Shown piece by piece: positions 11,668-21,799 of a DNA stretch of 64,000 nt (positions within the stretch are counted from its first letter, which is position 1; each line of letters begins with the position of its first letter). The notes under the pieces were generated by a model that saw only the letters and a list, made by a program, of their open reading frames with translations, made no database searches and was not told the DNA's origin. This DNA comes from Panulirus ornatus (Eukaryota > Arthropoda > Malacostraca > Decapoda > Palinuridae): contig NC_092270.1 in assembly GCF_036320965.1 (NCBI RefSeq), positions 15,992,775 to 16,056,774 on the forward strand, in the 5' to 3' direction. Position numbers and translations under genes: made by a program.

Positions 11668-13448
11668 GGTGATGTTATAGGAAATGTTATGACATATACA
11701 CCACAAACCTGTATCTCCACAACGCTGTCATAATGTTGTGACATATACACCACAAACCTGTATCTCCACGACGCTGTCATAATGTTGTGACATATACACC
11801 ACAAACCTGTATCTCCACAACGCTGTCATAATGTTGTGACATATACACCACACACCTGTATCTCCACAACGCTGTCATAACGTTCTGACATATACACCAC
11901 ACACCTGTATCTCCACAACGCTGTCATAATGTTGTGACATATACACCACACACCTGTATCTCCACAACGCTGTCATAATGTTCTGACATATACACCACAC
12001 ACCTGTATCTCCACAACGCTGTCATAATGTTCTGACATATACACCACACACCTGTATCTCCACAACGCTGTCATAATGTTCTGACATATACACCACACAT
12101 CTGTATCTCCACAACGCTGTCATAATGTTGTGACATATACACCACACACCTGTATCTCCACAACGCTGTCATAATGTTCTGACATATACACCACAAACCT
12201 GTATCTCCACAACGCTGTCATAATGTTATGACATATACACCACAAACCTGTATCTCCACAACGCTGTCATAATGTTGTGACATATACACCACAAACCTGT
12301 ATCTCCACAACGCTGTCATAATGTTGTGACATATACACCACACACCTGTATCTCCACAACGCTGTCATAATGTTGTGACATATACACCACAAACCTGTAT
12401 CTCCACAACGCTGTCATAATGTTGTGACATATACACCACACACCTGTATCTCCACAACGCTGTCATAATGTTATGACATATACACCACAAACCTGTATCT
12501 CCACAACGCTGTCATAATGTTGTGACATATACACCACAAACCTGTATCTCCACAACGCTGTCATAATGTTCTGACATATACACCACACACCTGTATCTCC
12601 ACAACGCTGTCATAATGTTGTGACATATACACCACACACCTGTATCTCCACAACGCTGTCATAATGTTCTGACATATACACCACAAACCTGTATCTCCAC
12701 AACGCTGTCATAATGTTGTGACATATACACCACAAACCTGTATCTCCACAACGCTGTCATAATGTTCTGACATATACACCACAAACCTGTATCTCCACAA
12801 CGCTGTCATAATGTTCTGACATATACACCACAAACCTGTATCTCCACAACGCTGTCATAATGTTGTGACATATACACCACACACCTGTATCTCCACAACG
12901 CTGTCATAATGTTCTGACATATACACCACAAACCTGTATCTCCACAACGCTGTCATAATGTTGTGACATATACACCACACACCTGTATCTCCACAACGCT
13001 GTCATAATGTTCTGACATATACACCACAAACCTGTATCTCCACAACGCTGTCATAATGTTGTGACATATACACCACAAACCTGTATCTCCACAACGCTGT
13101 CATAATGTTCTGACATATACACCACAAACCTGTATCTCCACAACGCTGTCATAATGTTGTGACATATACACCACAAACCTGTATCTCCACAACGCTGTCA
13201 TAATGTTGTGACATATACACCACACACCTGTATCTCCACAACGCTGTCATAATGTTCTGACATATACACCACAAACCTGTATCTCCACAACGCTGTCATA
13301 ATGTTGTGACATATACACCACACACCTGTATCTCCACAACGCTGTCATAATGTTGTGACATATACACCACACACCTGTATCTCCACAACGCTGTCATAAT
13401 GTTCTGACATATACACCACAAACCTGTATCTCCACAACGCTGTCATAA
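11668..13448. repeat. 49-bp minisatellite (about 36 copies)
   Basis: The unit is TGACATATACACCACAAACC plus TGTATCTCCACAACGCTGTC plus ATAATGTTG (49 bp, measured between successive CCACAAACCT). Variable sites are AAACC or CACACC, and the base after GTT (G, C or A). The array stops abruptly at 13448 against a different array. Confidence 0.97.
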
Positions 13449-14900
13449 TGACTATCCACATCACTCTTCATAGTTATAGTTATCATTATTCTTACTGATT
13501 TTTAGTGTTATCATTATCATTATGCCCTTCATTGTTATCATTATCATTACTGCCCTTCATTGTTATTATTGTTATTACTGCCCTTCATTGTTATCATAGT
13601 TATTACTGCCCTTCATTGTTATCATTGTTATAACTGCCCTTCATTGTTATCATTATAATTATGCCCTTCATTATTATCATTATAATTACTGCCCTTCATT
13701 GTTATCATTATCATTATGCCCTTCATTATTATCATTATAATTACTGCCCTTCATTGTTATCATTATAATTATGCCCTTCATTATTATCATTATAATTACT
13801 GCCCTTCATTGTTATCATTATAATTATGCCCTTCATTATTATCATTATAATTACTGCCCTTCATTGTTATCATTATAATTATGCCCTTCATTATTATCAT
13901 TATAATTACTGCCCTTCATTGTTATCATTATAATTGTGCCCTTCATTATTATCATTATAATTACTGCCCTTCATTGTTATCATTATAATTATGCCCTTCA
14001 TTATTATCATTATAATTACTGCCCTTCATTGTTATCATTATAATTATGCCCTTCATTATTATCATTATAATTACTGCCCTTCATTGTTATCATTATAATT
14101 ATGCCCTTCATTATCATCATTATAATTACTGCCCTTCATTGTTATCATTATAATTATGCCCTTCATTATTATCATTATAATTACTGCCCTTCATTGTTAT
14201 CATTATAATTATGCCCTTCATTATTATCATTATAATTACTGCCCTTCATTGTTATCATTATAATTATGCCCTTCATTATTATCATTATAATTACTGCCCT
14301 TCATTGTTATCATTATAATTATGCCCTTCATTATTATCATTATAATTACTGCCCTTCATTGTTATCATTATAATTATGCCCTTCATTATTATCATTATAA
14401 TTACTGCCCTTCATTGTTATCATTATAATTATGCCCTTCATTATTATCATTATAATTACTGCCCTTCATTGTTATCATTATAATTATGCCCTTCATTATT
14501 ATCATTATAATTACTGCCCTTCATTGTTATCATTATAATTATGCCCTTCATTATTATCATTATAATTACTGCCCTTCATTGTTATCATTATAATTATGCC
14601 CTTCATTATTATCATTATAATTACTGCCCTTCATTGTTATCATTATAATTATGCCCTTCATTATTATCATTATAATTACTGCCCTTCATTGTTATCATTA
14701 TAATTATGCCCTTCATTATTATCATTATAATTACTGCCCTTCATTGTTATCATTATAATTATGCCCTTCATTATTATCATTATAATTACTGCCCTTCATT
14801 GTTATCATTATAATTATGCCCTTCATTATTATCATTATAATTACTGCCCTTCATTATTATCATTATAATTACTGCCCTTCATTGTTATCATTATAATTAC
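13449..14900. repeat. 55-bp dimeric AT-rich minisatellite
   Basis: Alternating monomers CCCTTCATTATTATC...TTACTG (28 bp) and CCCTTCATTGTTATC...TTATG (27 bp) form a 55-bp dimer, checked at 13691 and 13746. The dimer is extremely uniform from about 13740 to 14850. The first 300 bp are irregular monomers. Confidence 0.95.
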
Positions 14901-15872
14901 TGCCCTTCATTGTTATCATTGTTATAACTGCCCTTCATTGTTATCATTATAATTACTGCCCTTCATTGTTATCATTGTTATAACTGCCCTTCATTGTTAT
15001 CATTATCATTACTGCCCTTTATTGTTATCATTGTTATAACTGCCCTTCATTGTTATCATTATCATTACTGCCCTTCATTGTTATCATTGTTATAACTGCC
15101 CTTCTTTGTTATCATAGTTATTACTGCCCTTCATTGTTATCATTGTTATAACTGCCCTTCATTGTTATCATTGTTATAACTGCCCTTCATTGTTATCATT
15201 GTTATAACTGCCCTTCATTGTTATCATTGTTATAACTGCCCTTCATTGTTATCATTGTTATAACTGCCCTTCATTGTTATCATAGTTATTACTGCCCTTC
15301 ATTGTTATCATTGTTATAACTGCCCTTCATTGTTATCATTGTTATAACTGCCCTTCATTGTTATCATTGTTATAACTGCCCTTCATTGTTATCATAGTTA
15401 TTACTGCCCTTCATTGTTATCATTGTTATAACTGCCCTTCATTGTTATCATTGTTATAACTGCCCTTCATTGTTATCATTGTTATAACTGCCCTTCATTG
15501 TTATCATTGTTATAAGTGCCCTTCATTATCATAGTTATTACTGCCCTTCATTGTTATCATTGTTATAACTGCCCTTCATTGTTATCATTGTTATAACTGC
15601 CCTTCATTGTTATCATAGTTATTACTGCCCTTCATTGTTATCATTGTTATAACTGCCCTTCATTGTTATCATTGTTATAACTGCCCTTCATTGTTATCAT
15701 AGTTATTACTGCCCTTCATTGTTATCATTGTTATAACTGCCCTTCATTGTTATCATTGTTATAACTGCCCTTCATTGTTATCATTGTTATAAGTGCCCTT
15801 CATTATCATAGTTATTACTGCCCTTCATTGTTATCATTATCATTACTGCCCTTCATTGTTATTATTGTTATC
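14900..15872. repeat. 28-bp minisatellite, monomeric relative of the preceding array
   Basis: The unit is CCCTTCATTGTTATCATTG plus TTATAACTG (28 bp), with ATAGTTATTACTG variants at irregular intervals. It is homologous to the 55-bp dimer next to it but is not organised in dimers. Confidence 0.95.
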
Positions 15873-16070
15873 TCTTACGTACATCATTATCATTTTATAT
15901 TTGTTGTGGATCGTTAAGGTAATAGTTTAGCGTGTTATGTAATACCAGTCTCATGTTTGTTTCTTCCAATGATAACATGATTTTTCTTCCATCATGAGGT
16001 GGTGTGTTGTGCAGCCGCTGCTCCTCCTGTGAGTAGGTAGTAAAGCAGAAGGATCATGGAAGCAACAAAA
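15873..16070. other. Spacer upstream of a putative promoter
   Basis: About 200 bp between the array and the TATA box at 16075. No other element is recognised. Confidence 0.5.
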
Positions 16071-16074
16071 TGTC

Positions 16075-16082
16075 TATATAAG
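16075..16082 (+). promoter_or_regulatory. TATA box (TATATAAG)
   Basis: TCTATATAAGACCC is a strong TATA-box match. It lies 435 bp upstream of a plausible first coding exon on the same strand. Transcription would start roughly 25-35 bp downstream, near 16105; a TTCAGGA sequence at about 16111 is a weak initiator candidate, slightly too far away. The call is from sequence only; chance matches are common. Confidence 0.4.
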
Positions 16083-16167
16083 ACCCACCCAGGGCACCAG
16101 GGACCACTTCTTCAGGAAGTCTCTCCTGAGGCAACTCCGGCTGGCACCTTACGTGGACGAGGTAGCC

Positions 16168-16173
16168 ATGTAG
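16168..16173 (+). promoter_or_regulatory. Minimal upstream ORF (ATG-TAG)
   Basis: In GGTAGCCATGTAGCCCC an ATG is followed at once by a TAG. It is the only ATG I see between the expected transcription start and the ATG at 16510. Start-stop uORFs are known to stall ribosomes and lower translation of the main frame. It only matters if the TATA box at 16075 is used. Confidence 0.35.
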
Positions 16174-16218
16174 CCCCACCTCCGGGGTACACAAGCTTGT
16201 CTTCACTTGGTATTTGTC

Positions 16219-16504
16219 ACCTGAGTCAGTCTCCACCTCCCACCTGACACTGAGGGTGTCACAACCTTGCCATCTTCCCTGAGTGCCTCACCTGAGTCAG
16301 TCTCCACCTCCCACCTGACACTGAGGGTGTCACAACCTTGCCACCTTCCCTGAGTGCCTCACCTGAGTCAGTCTCCACCTCCCACCTGACACTGAGGGTG
16401 TCACAACCTTGCCACCTTCCCTGAGTGCCTCACCTGAGTCAGTCTCCACCTCCCACCTGACACTGAGGGTGTCACAACCTTGCCACCTTCCCTGAGTGCC
16501 TCAC
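16219..16504. repeat. 71-bp tandem repeat, four copies, in the putative 5' UTR
   Basis: Copies start with CTGAGTCAGTCTCCACC at 16221, 16292, 16363 and 16434, exactly 71 bp apart. They are almost identical; copy 1 has CATCTTCCC where the others have CACCTTCCC. The last copy ends 5 bp before the ATG of the signal-peptide exon. Confidence 0.97.
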
Positions 16505-16509
16505 CCAAC

Positions 16510-16581
16510 ATGCTGACCCGCGTCCTGATGGTTGCTCTGGCTCTGGCTTCCGCCTCCACACAGGATACCCCTGGCTATAGG
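16510..16581 (+). CDS. First coding exon, signal peptide (gene unassigned)
   Basis: ATG in a good context (CCAACATG, A at -3) opens 24 codons beginning MLTRVLMVALALASAS and followed by TQDTPGYR. It has a short basic n-region (R4), a hydrophobic core (VLMVALALA) and small residues at a likely cleavage point (ASAS-TQ), so a secreted or membrane protein is implied. The exon ends AGG|GTAAGA, a strong splice donor, in phase 0. An upstream TATA box fits a gene start. The next coding exons on this strand are those of the Cys-loop channel at 37470. Such receptors need a signal peptide, so this could be their exon 1, but the exons in between were not found and the intron would be very long. It could equally belong to another gene. 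Confidence 0.55.
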
Positions 16582-17339
16582 GTAAGAACATGTTAATATT
16601 TCATGTTCACATGGATGTTTATTGTAGCCACTGGTCGATCACAAGTGTACAGTGCATGACATGTGGTTATTACTGGCCTATGTAGCGGCCCATCAATACT
16701 GAGTCCTTAATGTGTTATATTTACCTATAGATCACATGAATCCTTCTGTCTACTGAACCTCAGTCGGCGACTGTAAAGCTGAACTATTGATTTCTTTTTC
16801 ACTCATTCTTATACATACAAGACAAAGGAAGATGATATTGAATCTAATGAAAAGGTTCAAGCTTGCAAGACAAGGGAAGATGATATTGGATGAGATCATA
16901 TTTCTTACAACAAGACAAAGGAAGATGATACTGACTTTCCCTTCATGAATAACTGCAAATTAACTGAAAAACATATTATGTTTAATGCCAGAAGGTCATG
17001 ATAACCTTGTTCTATTTCCACTGGAGATTATCTTTGTGAAATGTTGAGCGAAACTTCTGATGTGTAATCAGAAACTTTCTCCTTAAAAATGAAAGAAACC
17101 TTAGTGATCCCACCACACCTGGACTCCATAAGTCACGGCAAACTACACATGGCTACAATGTTGTTATCTGTTAATGTGTTCTTGTTGTTGTTGCTGCTGT
17201 TGTTAGCGGTGGCGGTGTTGTTGTTGTGATATGATGATTTAGCTCGTATCTTTGTTGGTTGTTGTTGTCATGTATCTGGTGCAACACAATAATCCAGTCA
17301 GAATAATCCATGCCTCGGTCACCATTTAAAACTTAGTGT
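16582..17339. other. Putative intron, with a small GACAAAGGAAGATGAT repeat
   Basis: It follows the splice donor of the signal-peptide exon. The motif ACAAGACAAAGGAAGATGAT occurs three times near 16817, 16866 and 16911. A GTTGTTGTTG-rich stretch lies at 17160-17275. No exon is recognised. Confidence 0.5.
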
Positions 17340-17755
17340 GCGAATATCTTATATATTTTTCCTGACTTCTGGAGGTTTTACACTCGTTGTGTCCTCATCT
17401 CTTGATCATTCTTTTCCTTCATACAACTTCTTAAATCTATGTATGTTGTCAGCATTACCTATATCTTCAGTCATTCTGTTCCATTCATCCATCACTCTCA
17501 TACTATAAAAATACTTCTTTACATCTTTCCTAAAACATTTTTTCCTTTGATTCTTATGTTTTATCTTCTGGTTGTTCTATCCTTACAACTTTCATAGAAC
17601 TATTTACTGTCTGCGTCATCAACCTGCTTTGAAGACTCAAAGGCTGTCATCAGGTCACCCCCTACTCTTCTGTCTTCTATGGTGGGCAAAACTAGGGCTG
17701 CTAGCCTTTTTTTGTGTCTGTCTGTCTTTATTCCGAGACATGCAAAGGAAACTGG
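17340..17755 (-). mobile_element. CR1/L2-like LINE C-terminal fragment (decayed)
   Basis: On the minus strand, with small frame changes, one reads LVLPTIEDRRVGGDLMTAFE, then FYSMRVMDEWNRMTEDIGNA and HRFKKLYEGKE. These correspond to the 'LPTLE.RR.RGDLI', 'FS.RV...WN.LP' and 'FK..L' blocks that end CR1/L2/jockey ORF2 proteins. Stops and shifts show it is dead. If the signal-peptide exon belongs to a gene crossing this region, the fragment lies in its intron. Confidence 0.7.
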
Positions 17756-17840
17756 TCACCACAAGGGCGTTTGTATACCAAATAATAGAAAGAAACCAAC
17801 ATGCTGTAATGTGGGAGTACGATGGAAGGTCAATATTGAG

Positions 17841-18110
17841 GTAAGTAGTGAGGGAGTGGGTGATAGGGAAGTGGGGAGGGATGAGGGAGTGGTAGGGAAG
17901 GAGGGAGGGATATGGGAGTGGTAGGGAAGGATGTAAGAGTATTGAGGAAGATGGGAGAGATATCGGAGTGGAAGGGAAGATGGGAGGAATATGGGAGTGG
18001 AGGGTAAGATGGGAGGAATATGGGAGTGGAGGGTAAGATGGGAGGAATATGGGAGTGGAAGGGAAGATGGGAGGAATATGCGAGTGGAGGGTAAGATGGG
18101 AAGGATGGTA
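17841..18110. repeat. Purine-rich minisatellite, 29-bp core
   Basis: From 17980 the unit GGGAGGAATATGGGAGTGGA plus GGGTAAGAT repeats every 29 bp (GGGAGG at 17982 and 18011). The left part is a looser GGGAGTGGTAGGGA array. The plus strand is almost free of C. The array begins directly after TTGAG at a perfect donor-like GTAAGT (17841). Confidence 0.85.
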
Positions 18111-18252
18111 GGTAGCCAGTCGGAGGGAAGGTCACACAGTTCATTTTCACCCGATGTGTCACCGTTTTCTTCAGACTTGTCCACGTCTGACTGACAGCAC
18201 ACTTCCCCTCCTTGTTATCCACAAAACATTTTCTCTTTTTTCCTTCATCTTG

Positions 18253-18420
18253 TGGACCTCCGTGGTGTATTGGTTAGCATCACTGACCGTGACGCATTCA
18301 CAGGTTCGAATCCTGGTCGCGGCTTTCGGTTCATTTCACAGTTAACCCGGCTGTTCATCCTCCCCTGGGGGCTGGTCACTAGAATAGGTAACTTGGCTTA
18401 AGCTCGGCTTGTCCCATCAA
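18253..18420 (+). mobile_element. tRNA-derived SINE
   Basis: The sequence starts with a tRNA-like head: an A-box region (TGGTGTATTGGTTAGCAT) and a perfect B box GGTTCGAATCC at 18303-18313, with TCACAGG...CCTGG as the T stem. The acceptor-stem halves do not pair, so it is not a tRNA gene. A tRNA-unrelated body follows (AACCCGGCTGTTCATCCTC, GGGGGCTGGTCACTAGAATA, GGTAACTTGGCT). This looks like SINE bodies common in decapods (recognition from memory, not a search). Confidence 0.7.
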
Positions 18421-19470
18421 CCATAACACTTACCAGTCTTATGTTTCCATCATTATTAGAAACACGTACAATAAGACACCCAAGTCTATACCTCCCTAAA
18501 CAAGGTATCGCCTCGTTCCTTCTCTTCCTGTCTTTGGATGGTTTGTGAATGCATCACGCTCAGCATCGCCACCCACTGCACCACACAGGTCCAAACTTAT
18601 GTTGTGTCTTTCTTCTCTCTGATCTCCAAACTTCTTGTAGTTATCATTTCCTGCTCTCCATACCCTTCATGTCTACTTGTTTGTGTATTTATCTGATCCC
18701 ATTCTTGCATCTTCATATTCGTCATACTACAATCCCTCGCACATGTCCAAGTTTTAATGACAGCTTCTGACGATTCCCAATGACTGTCATAGGCTCTGTC
18801 GTCTGTGTAGCATCAGCTCGTTATGCTTGGTGGGTATAAGAATCTACGTAGATCTGCTGCCTCATTTATCATTCACCAAGTTCGCTGAAGTTTCTAGCGA
18901 ACATTCAGATAGGCAAGTCTACAGTTGTCCTTTTTGCAACCTTATGTTTATAAACCAAAGATGTAGTCCATCTCTGTGTTTAATACTGGGTAAGCGTATT
19001 TACGTCTGTTTCCATACTTACATACGCCTCGCGCAAGGTCACCATTTGCCGCATTATATTCCACCTTGGTTCCTCTTGGTCAAATTGATAATTTCTGGAC
19101 TATTTCCCTCCTCTGTAATTCTATGTTTCTCATATCCTCTCATAACATTCTGTCTGTTGCCTTCTTTACTGCAGTGGTACTGATGAAGTGGATGACTTGT
19201 TTTCTATGTACAGTTCCACTGGATGAGGCAGGAGATTCATGCGGTCCCACGTATGATAATCTTTCATCACTTTCCTCGTCACTATCTACGTCCAGTTGTA
19301 TGTTTGTCGTCGTATCCTCTGAAAGTTATTTTTTTTGTTACCTATCCACTTCAAGACAGTCTTGCATCCCACACCACATTTTATATACTTCAAGCTGTTT
19401 ACTATGATCTGTTCTGTACCGCTCGCTGCAGTTTTCAAATATCCTCGTTCAACGTGTCACAAAGTTTGTT
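18421..19470. other. Spacer, no gene recognised
   Basis: Pyrimidine-rich sequence with short unsupported open frames. No domain, RNA or repeat is identified. Confidence 0.5.
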
Positions 19471-19473
19471 CTT

Positions 19474-19905
19474 ATTGTTGTCTAGAACGTGTATTATGTT
19501 TTCATTGTTGTGTAGAACGTGTATTATGTTTTCATTGTTGTGTAGAACGTGTATTATGTTTTCATTGTTGTGTAGAACGTGTATTATGTTTTTATTGTTG
19601 TGTAGAACGTGTATTATCTTCTTATTGTTGTCTAGAACGTGTATTGTGTTTTTATTGTCTAGAACGTGTATTGTGTTTTTATTGTCTAGAACGTGTATTA
19701 TGTTTTTATTGTTGTCTAGAACGTGTATTATGTTTTTATTGTTGTCTAGAACGTGTATTATGTTTATATTGTTGTCTAGAACGTGTATTATGTTTTTATT
19801 GTTGTCTAGAACGTGTATTATGTTTATATTGTTGTCTAGAACGTGTATTATGTTTTTATTGTTGTCTAGAACGTGTATTATGTTTATATTGTTGTCTAGA
19901 ACATA
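19474..19905. repeat. 30-bp minisatellite (about 14 copies)
   Basis: The unit is TTGTTGTCTAGAACGTGTAT plus TATGTTTTTA. The last six copies alternate TTTATATT and TTTTTATT, giving a 60-bp dimer. The left copies have GTTGTGTAG and two are shortened to 24 bp. As 30 is divisible by three, the plus and minus frames stay open with 10-residue repeats; this is not a protein gene. Confidence 0.97.
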
Positions 19906-21799
19906 TGCTTTCAATCACAATTTCTCTGTGTAAATTTGCAACCATAATCCTGACTGGCTATTATTTGTCTCGTATTTAGATTGTAGCTGCTGATTAGTTT
20001 TTATTTGCTTAATCAATTCTATTATTAGTTTGTTATTAGTTTCCGTCAGTGACTATTGGGAATTGTATTCCACTCTCATGTATAATTACATGATGTATTT
20101 GTACTTAGAGTTGTCCTGAATGGGGCTCCCGTCCATTGTTGTTGTTTACATCTGATCAGCTGACGGTTTCTAAACATGGCGTCGCCTCCGTATTTTGAAT
20201 CGAAGTTCCCTACTATGCTATTCATCATGTAATCACAATGTGTACTTTCTTTCGGATCCACATTATTACCTAACTCTCCTATACGATTTCTTTCTTGATT
20301 TTTGGATCTTTCGTATTTTCCTTATAATGACGTAACGTCAATATAAGGAAACGTCTGTTAAATGTTACGTCAACGAACGCTTATTTTACAAGGCAGGATT
20401 TCACTTTATCGTTCACCTCGTCATTTCTTCACAATTCTGAGTATTTCCTCTAGCCTTTTCTTCCTAATTACAGCTTTTGTTTACCAATCGCCTGTCGCTT
20501 TAAAGTGCTTTCAAACACGGTTTGAGGAAGCTTGTTTTACGTAAGCTCCAGAATTCACATTTTCTGTCACTTTGTTCTTCCTTGTAAGAGCACATGGCAT
20601 GTTCTTCAGTCTTGTGACCTCTCACGTATGTGTATGTTTATAACATATGTAAGAGTGTATGTAGAACTGCCTACCGTCGGCATGTACGCCAACCTGGTTT
20701 GCTGAATATTGATCACTTCACTTTGTCGTGTTTCCCTAACTTGTCTTGATCTTTCTGGTGATCTTGACTGTTTGTGATCTTTGTTATTTTTGTTATCAGT
20801 TACACCTGCTGGCTGAACACAGGTTCATGATACCGGGGCTGTGCCACTTCGTTTATACGCACTTCCAACGCGTTAGTAGGTCGCTAATCCATTGATCATG
20901 AGGTGATGGCGACACATGATTTAGAGCAGAGAATTATTCTCACAGGTACGACCAGATGTCTTCTTCAGGTATACTGACATGGTAGGGAAACACCAAGCTT
21001 GTATACACGACAAGTTCTTCATCAGGCTGACCTCCTCCAGCCTGGTCGTTCTCGATGCTCGGCTGCTCCAGTAACGTGAGCCATCCTGTATGTGCTGGTC
21101 CCTCAGTCATGTGTAGTACAAGAACATTCAGTCTTCCATGGATCCTGATGTCGCCTTTGTTGTTGTGTCATTTCTCCTCCTGAACCACGAGCTGCTCCGC
21201 CCAAATACGTTGCTGGGCAGCTATTGCCCGGGATCTTGAGGACGAGACTTGTCTTGTGGCTGGTGTCGTCTTCCATAGTCAGGTTAGATCTTAAGATCTC
21301 CAGTTTTCTTTCCAGGTGATGCAGCAACGTTCACAACGTCATCTCTCAAGAAACCTTTCTGAGACGCTCCTACCGCGAGTTAGTTGCTACGAGAAAACAA
21401 TTTTCTTTACGTTTGTCATTACCACCGTATTGTCTGATCCTCTTTCCATCCTTTATTCTCTTGGCCTTGACCTACAGCTGGATGAGCCGGACCTTGAAGA
21501 CAGCCAAGCTTTACAAACGCTTCTGTAGTATGATTCATCTTTTCTTCTAAGTAACCTTAAGCCCCGGGAGGAAAAAATAAAAAATTCCGTCGATAACGCT
21601 TAACTGTCCTATCACTGACGGACTTAAGAGGCTGAATGACGTCGTCTCTCTTCACATTCGTCCAATACACCACGAACCTCGCCAGGATCCTGGACCTGTC
21701 TGGATCCCAGGTTCTCGGTGGATAGGAAGACTTTTAACTGAGACAACTTCACTGACTTTCTGTCGGTCTACAGTACAGTGACAAAAAAAAAGTCAGGCA
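19906..21799. other. Spacer with weak open frames
   Basis: It contains the palindrome at 20318-20350. A minus-strand frame of 57 codons lies at about 20950-21111 (starting MTEGPAHTGWL, ending PEEDIWSYL); it is protein-like but matches nothing I know. A plus-strand pyrimidine tract with AG (GTTTTCTTTCCAG) lies at 21303-21315. None of these is strong enough to call a gene. Confidence 0.4.
20318..20350. repeat. 33-bp near-perfect palindrome with CRE-like centre
   Basis: The left arm TTCCTTATAATGACGT and the right arm ACGTCAATATAAGGAA are separated by one base. The arms pair with one mismatch. The centre reads TGACGTAACGTCA, two facing CRE half-sites, and another TTACGTCAACG follows at about 20363. 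It may be a transcription-factor site or simply a foldback; the sequence does not decide. Confidence 0.6.

Noticed and set aside
6395..15872. CRISPR-like arrays of regular short repeats
   Set aside because: Units are contiguous with no unique spacers, and the genome is eukaryotic; these are minisatellites.
16056..16247. 63-codon plus frame starting at the ATG 19 bp upstream of the TATA box
   Set aside because: It lies across the promoter and leader, runs into the 71-bp repeat and has no domain.
17731..17840. Possible exon between a pyrimidine-rich AG (TTTATTCCGAG) and the donor GAG|GTAAGT
   Set aside because: The left part overlaps the decayed LINE fragment in reverse orientation and no frame resembles a known protein; only the donor-like start of the array was kept as an observation.
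18253..18330. Possible tRNA gene with a perfect B box
   Set aside because: The acceptor stem does not pair and a SINE body follows, so it is a tRNA-derived SINE.
19223..19979. Open frames with 10-residue repeats (SRTCIMFLLL)
   Set aside because: The product of a 30-bp minisatellite, open on both strands.
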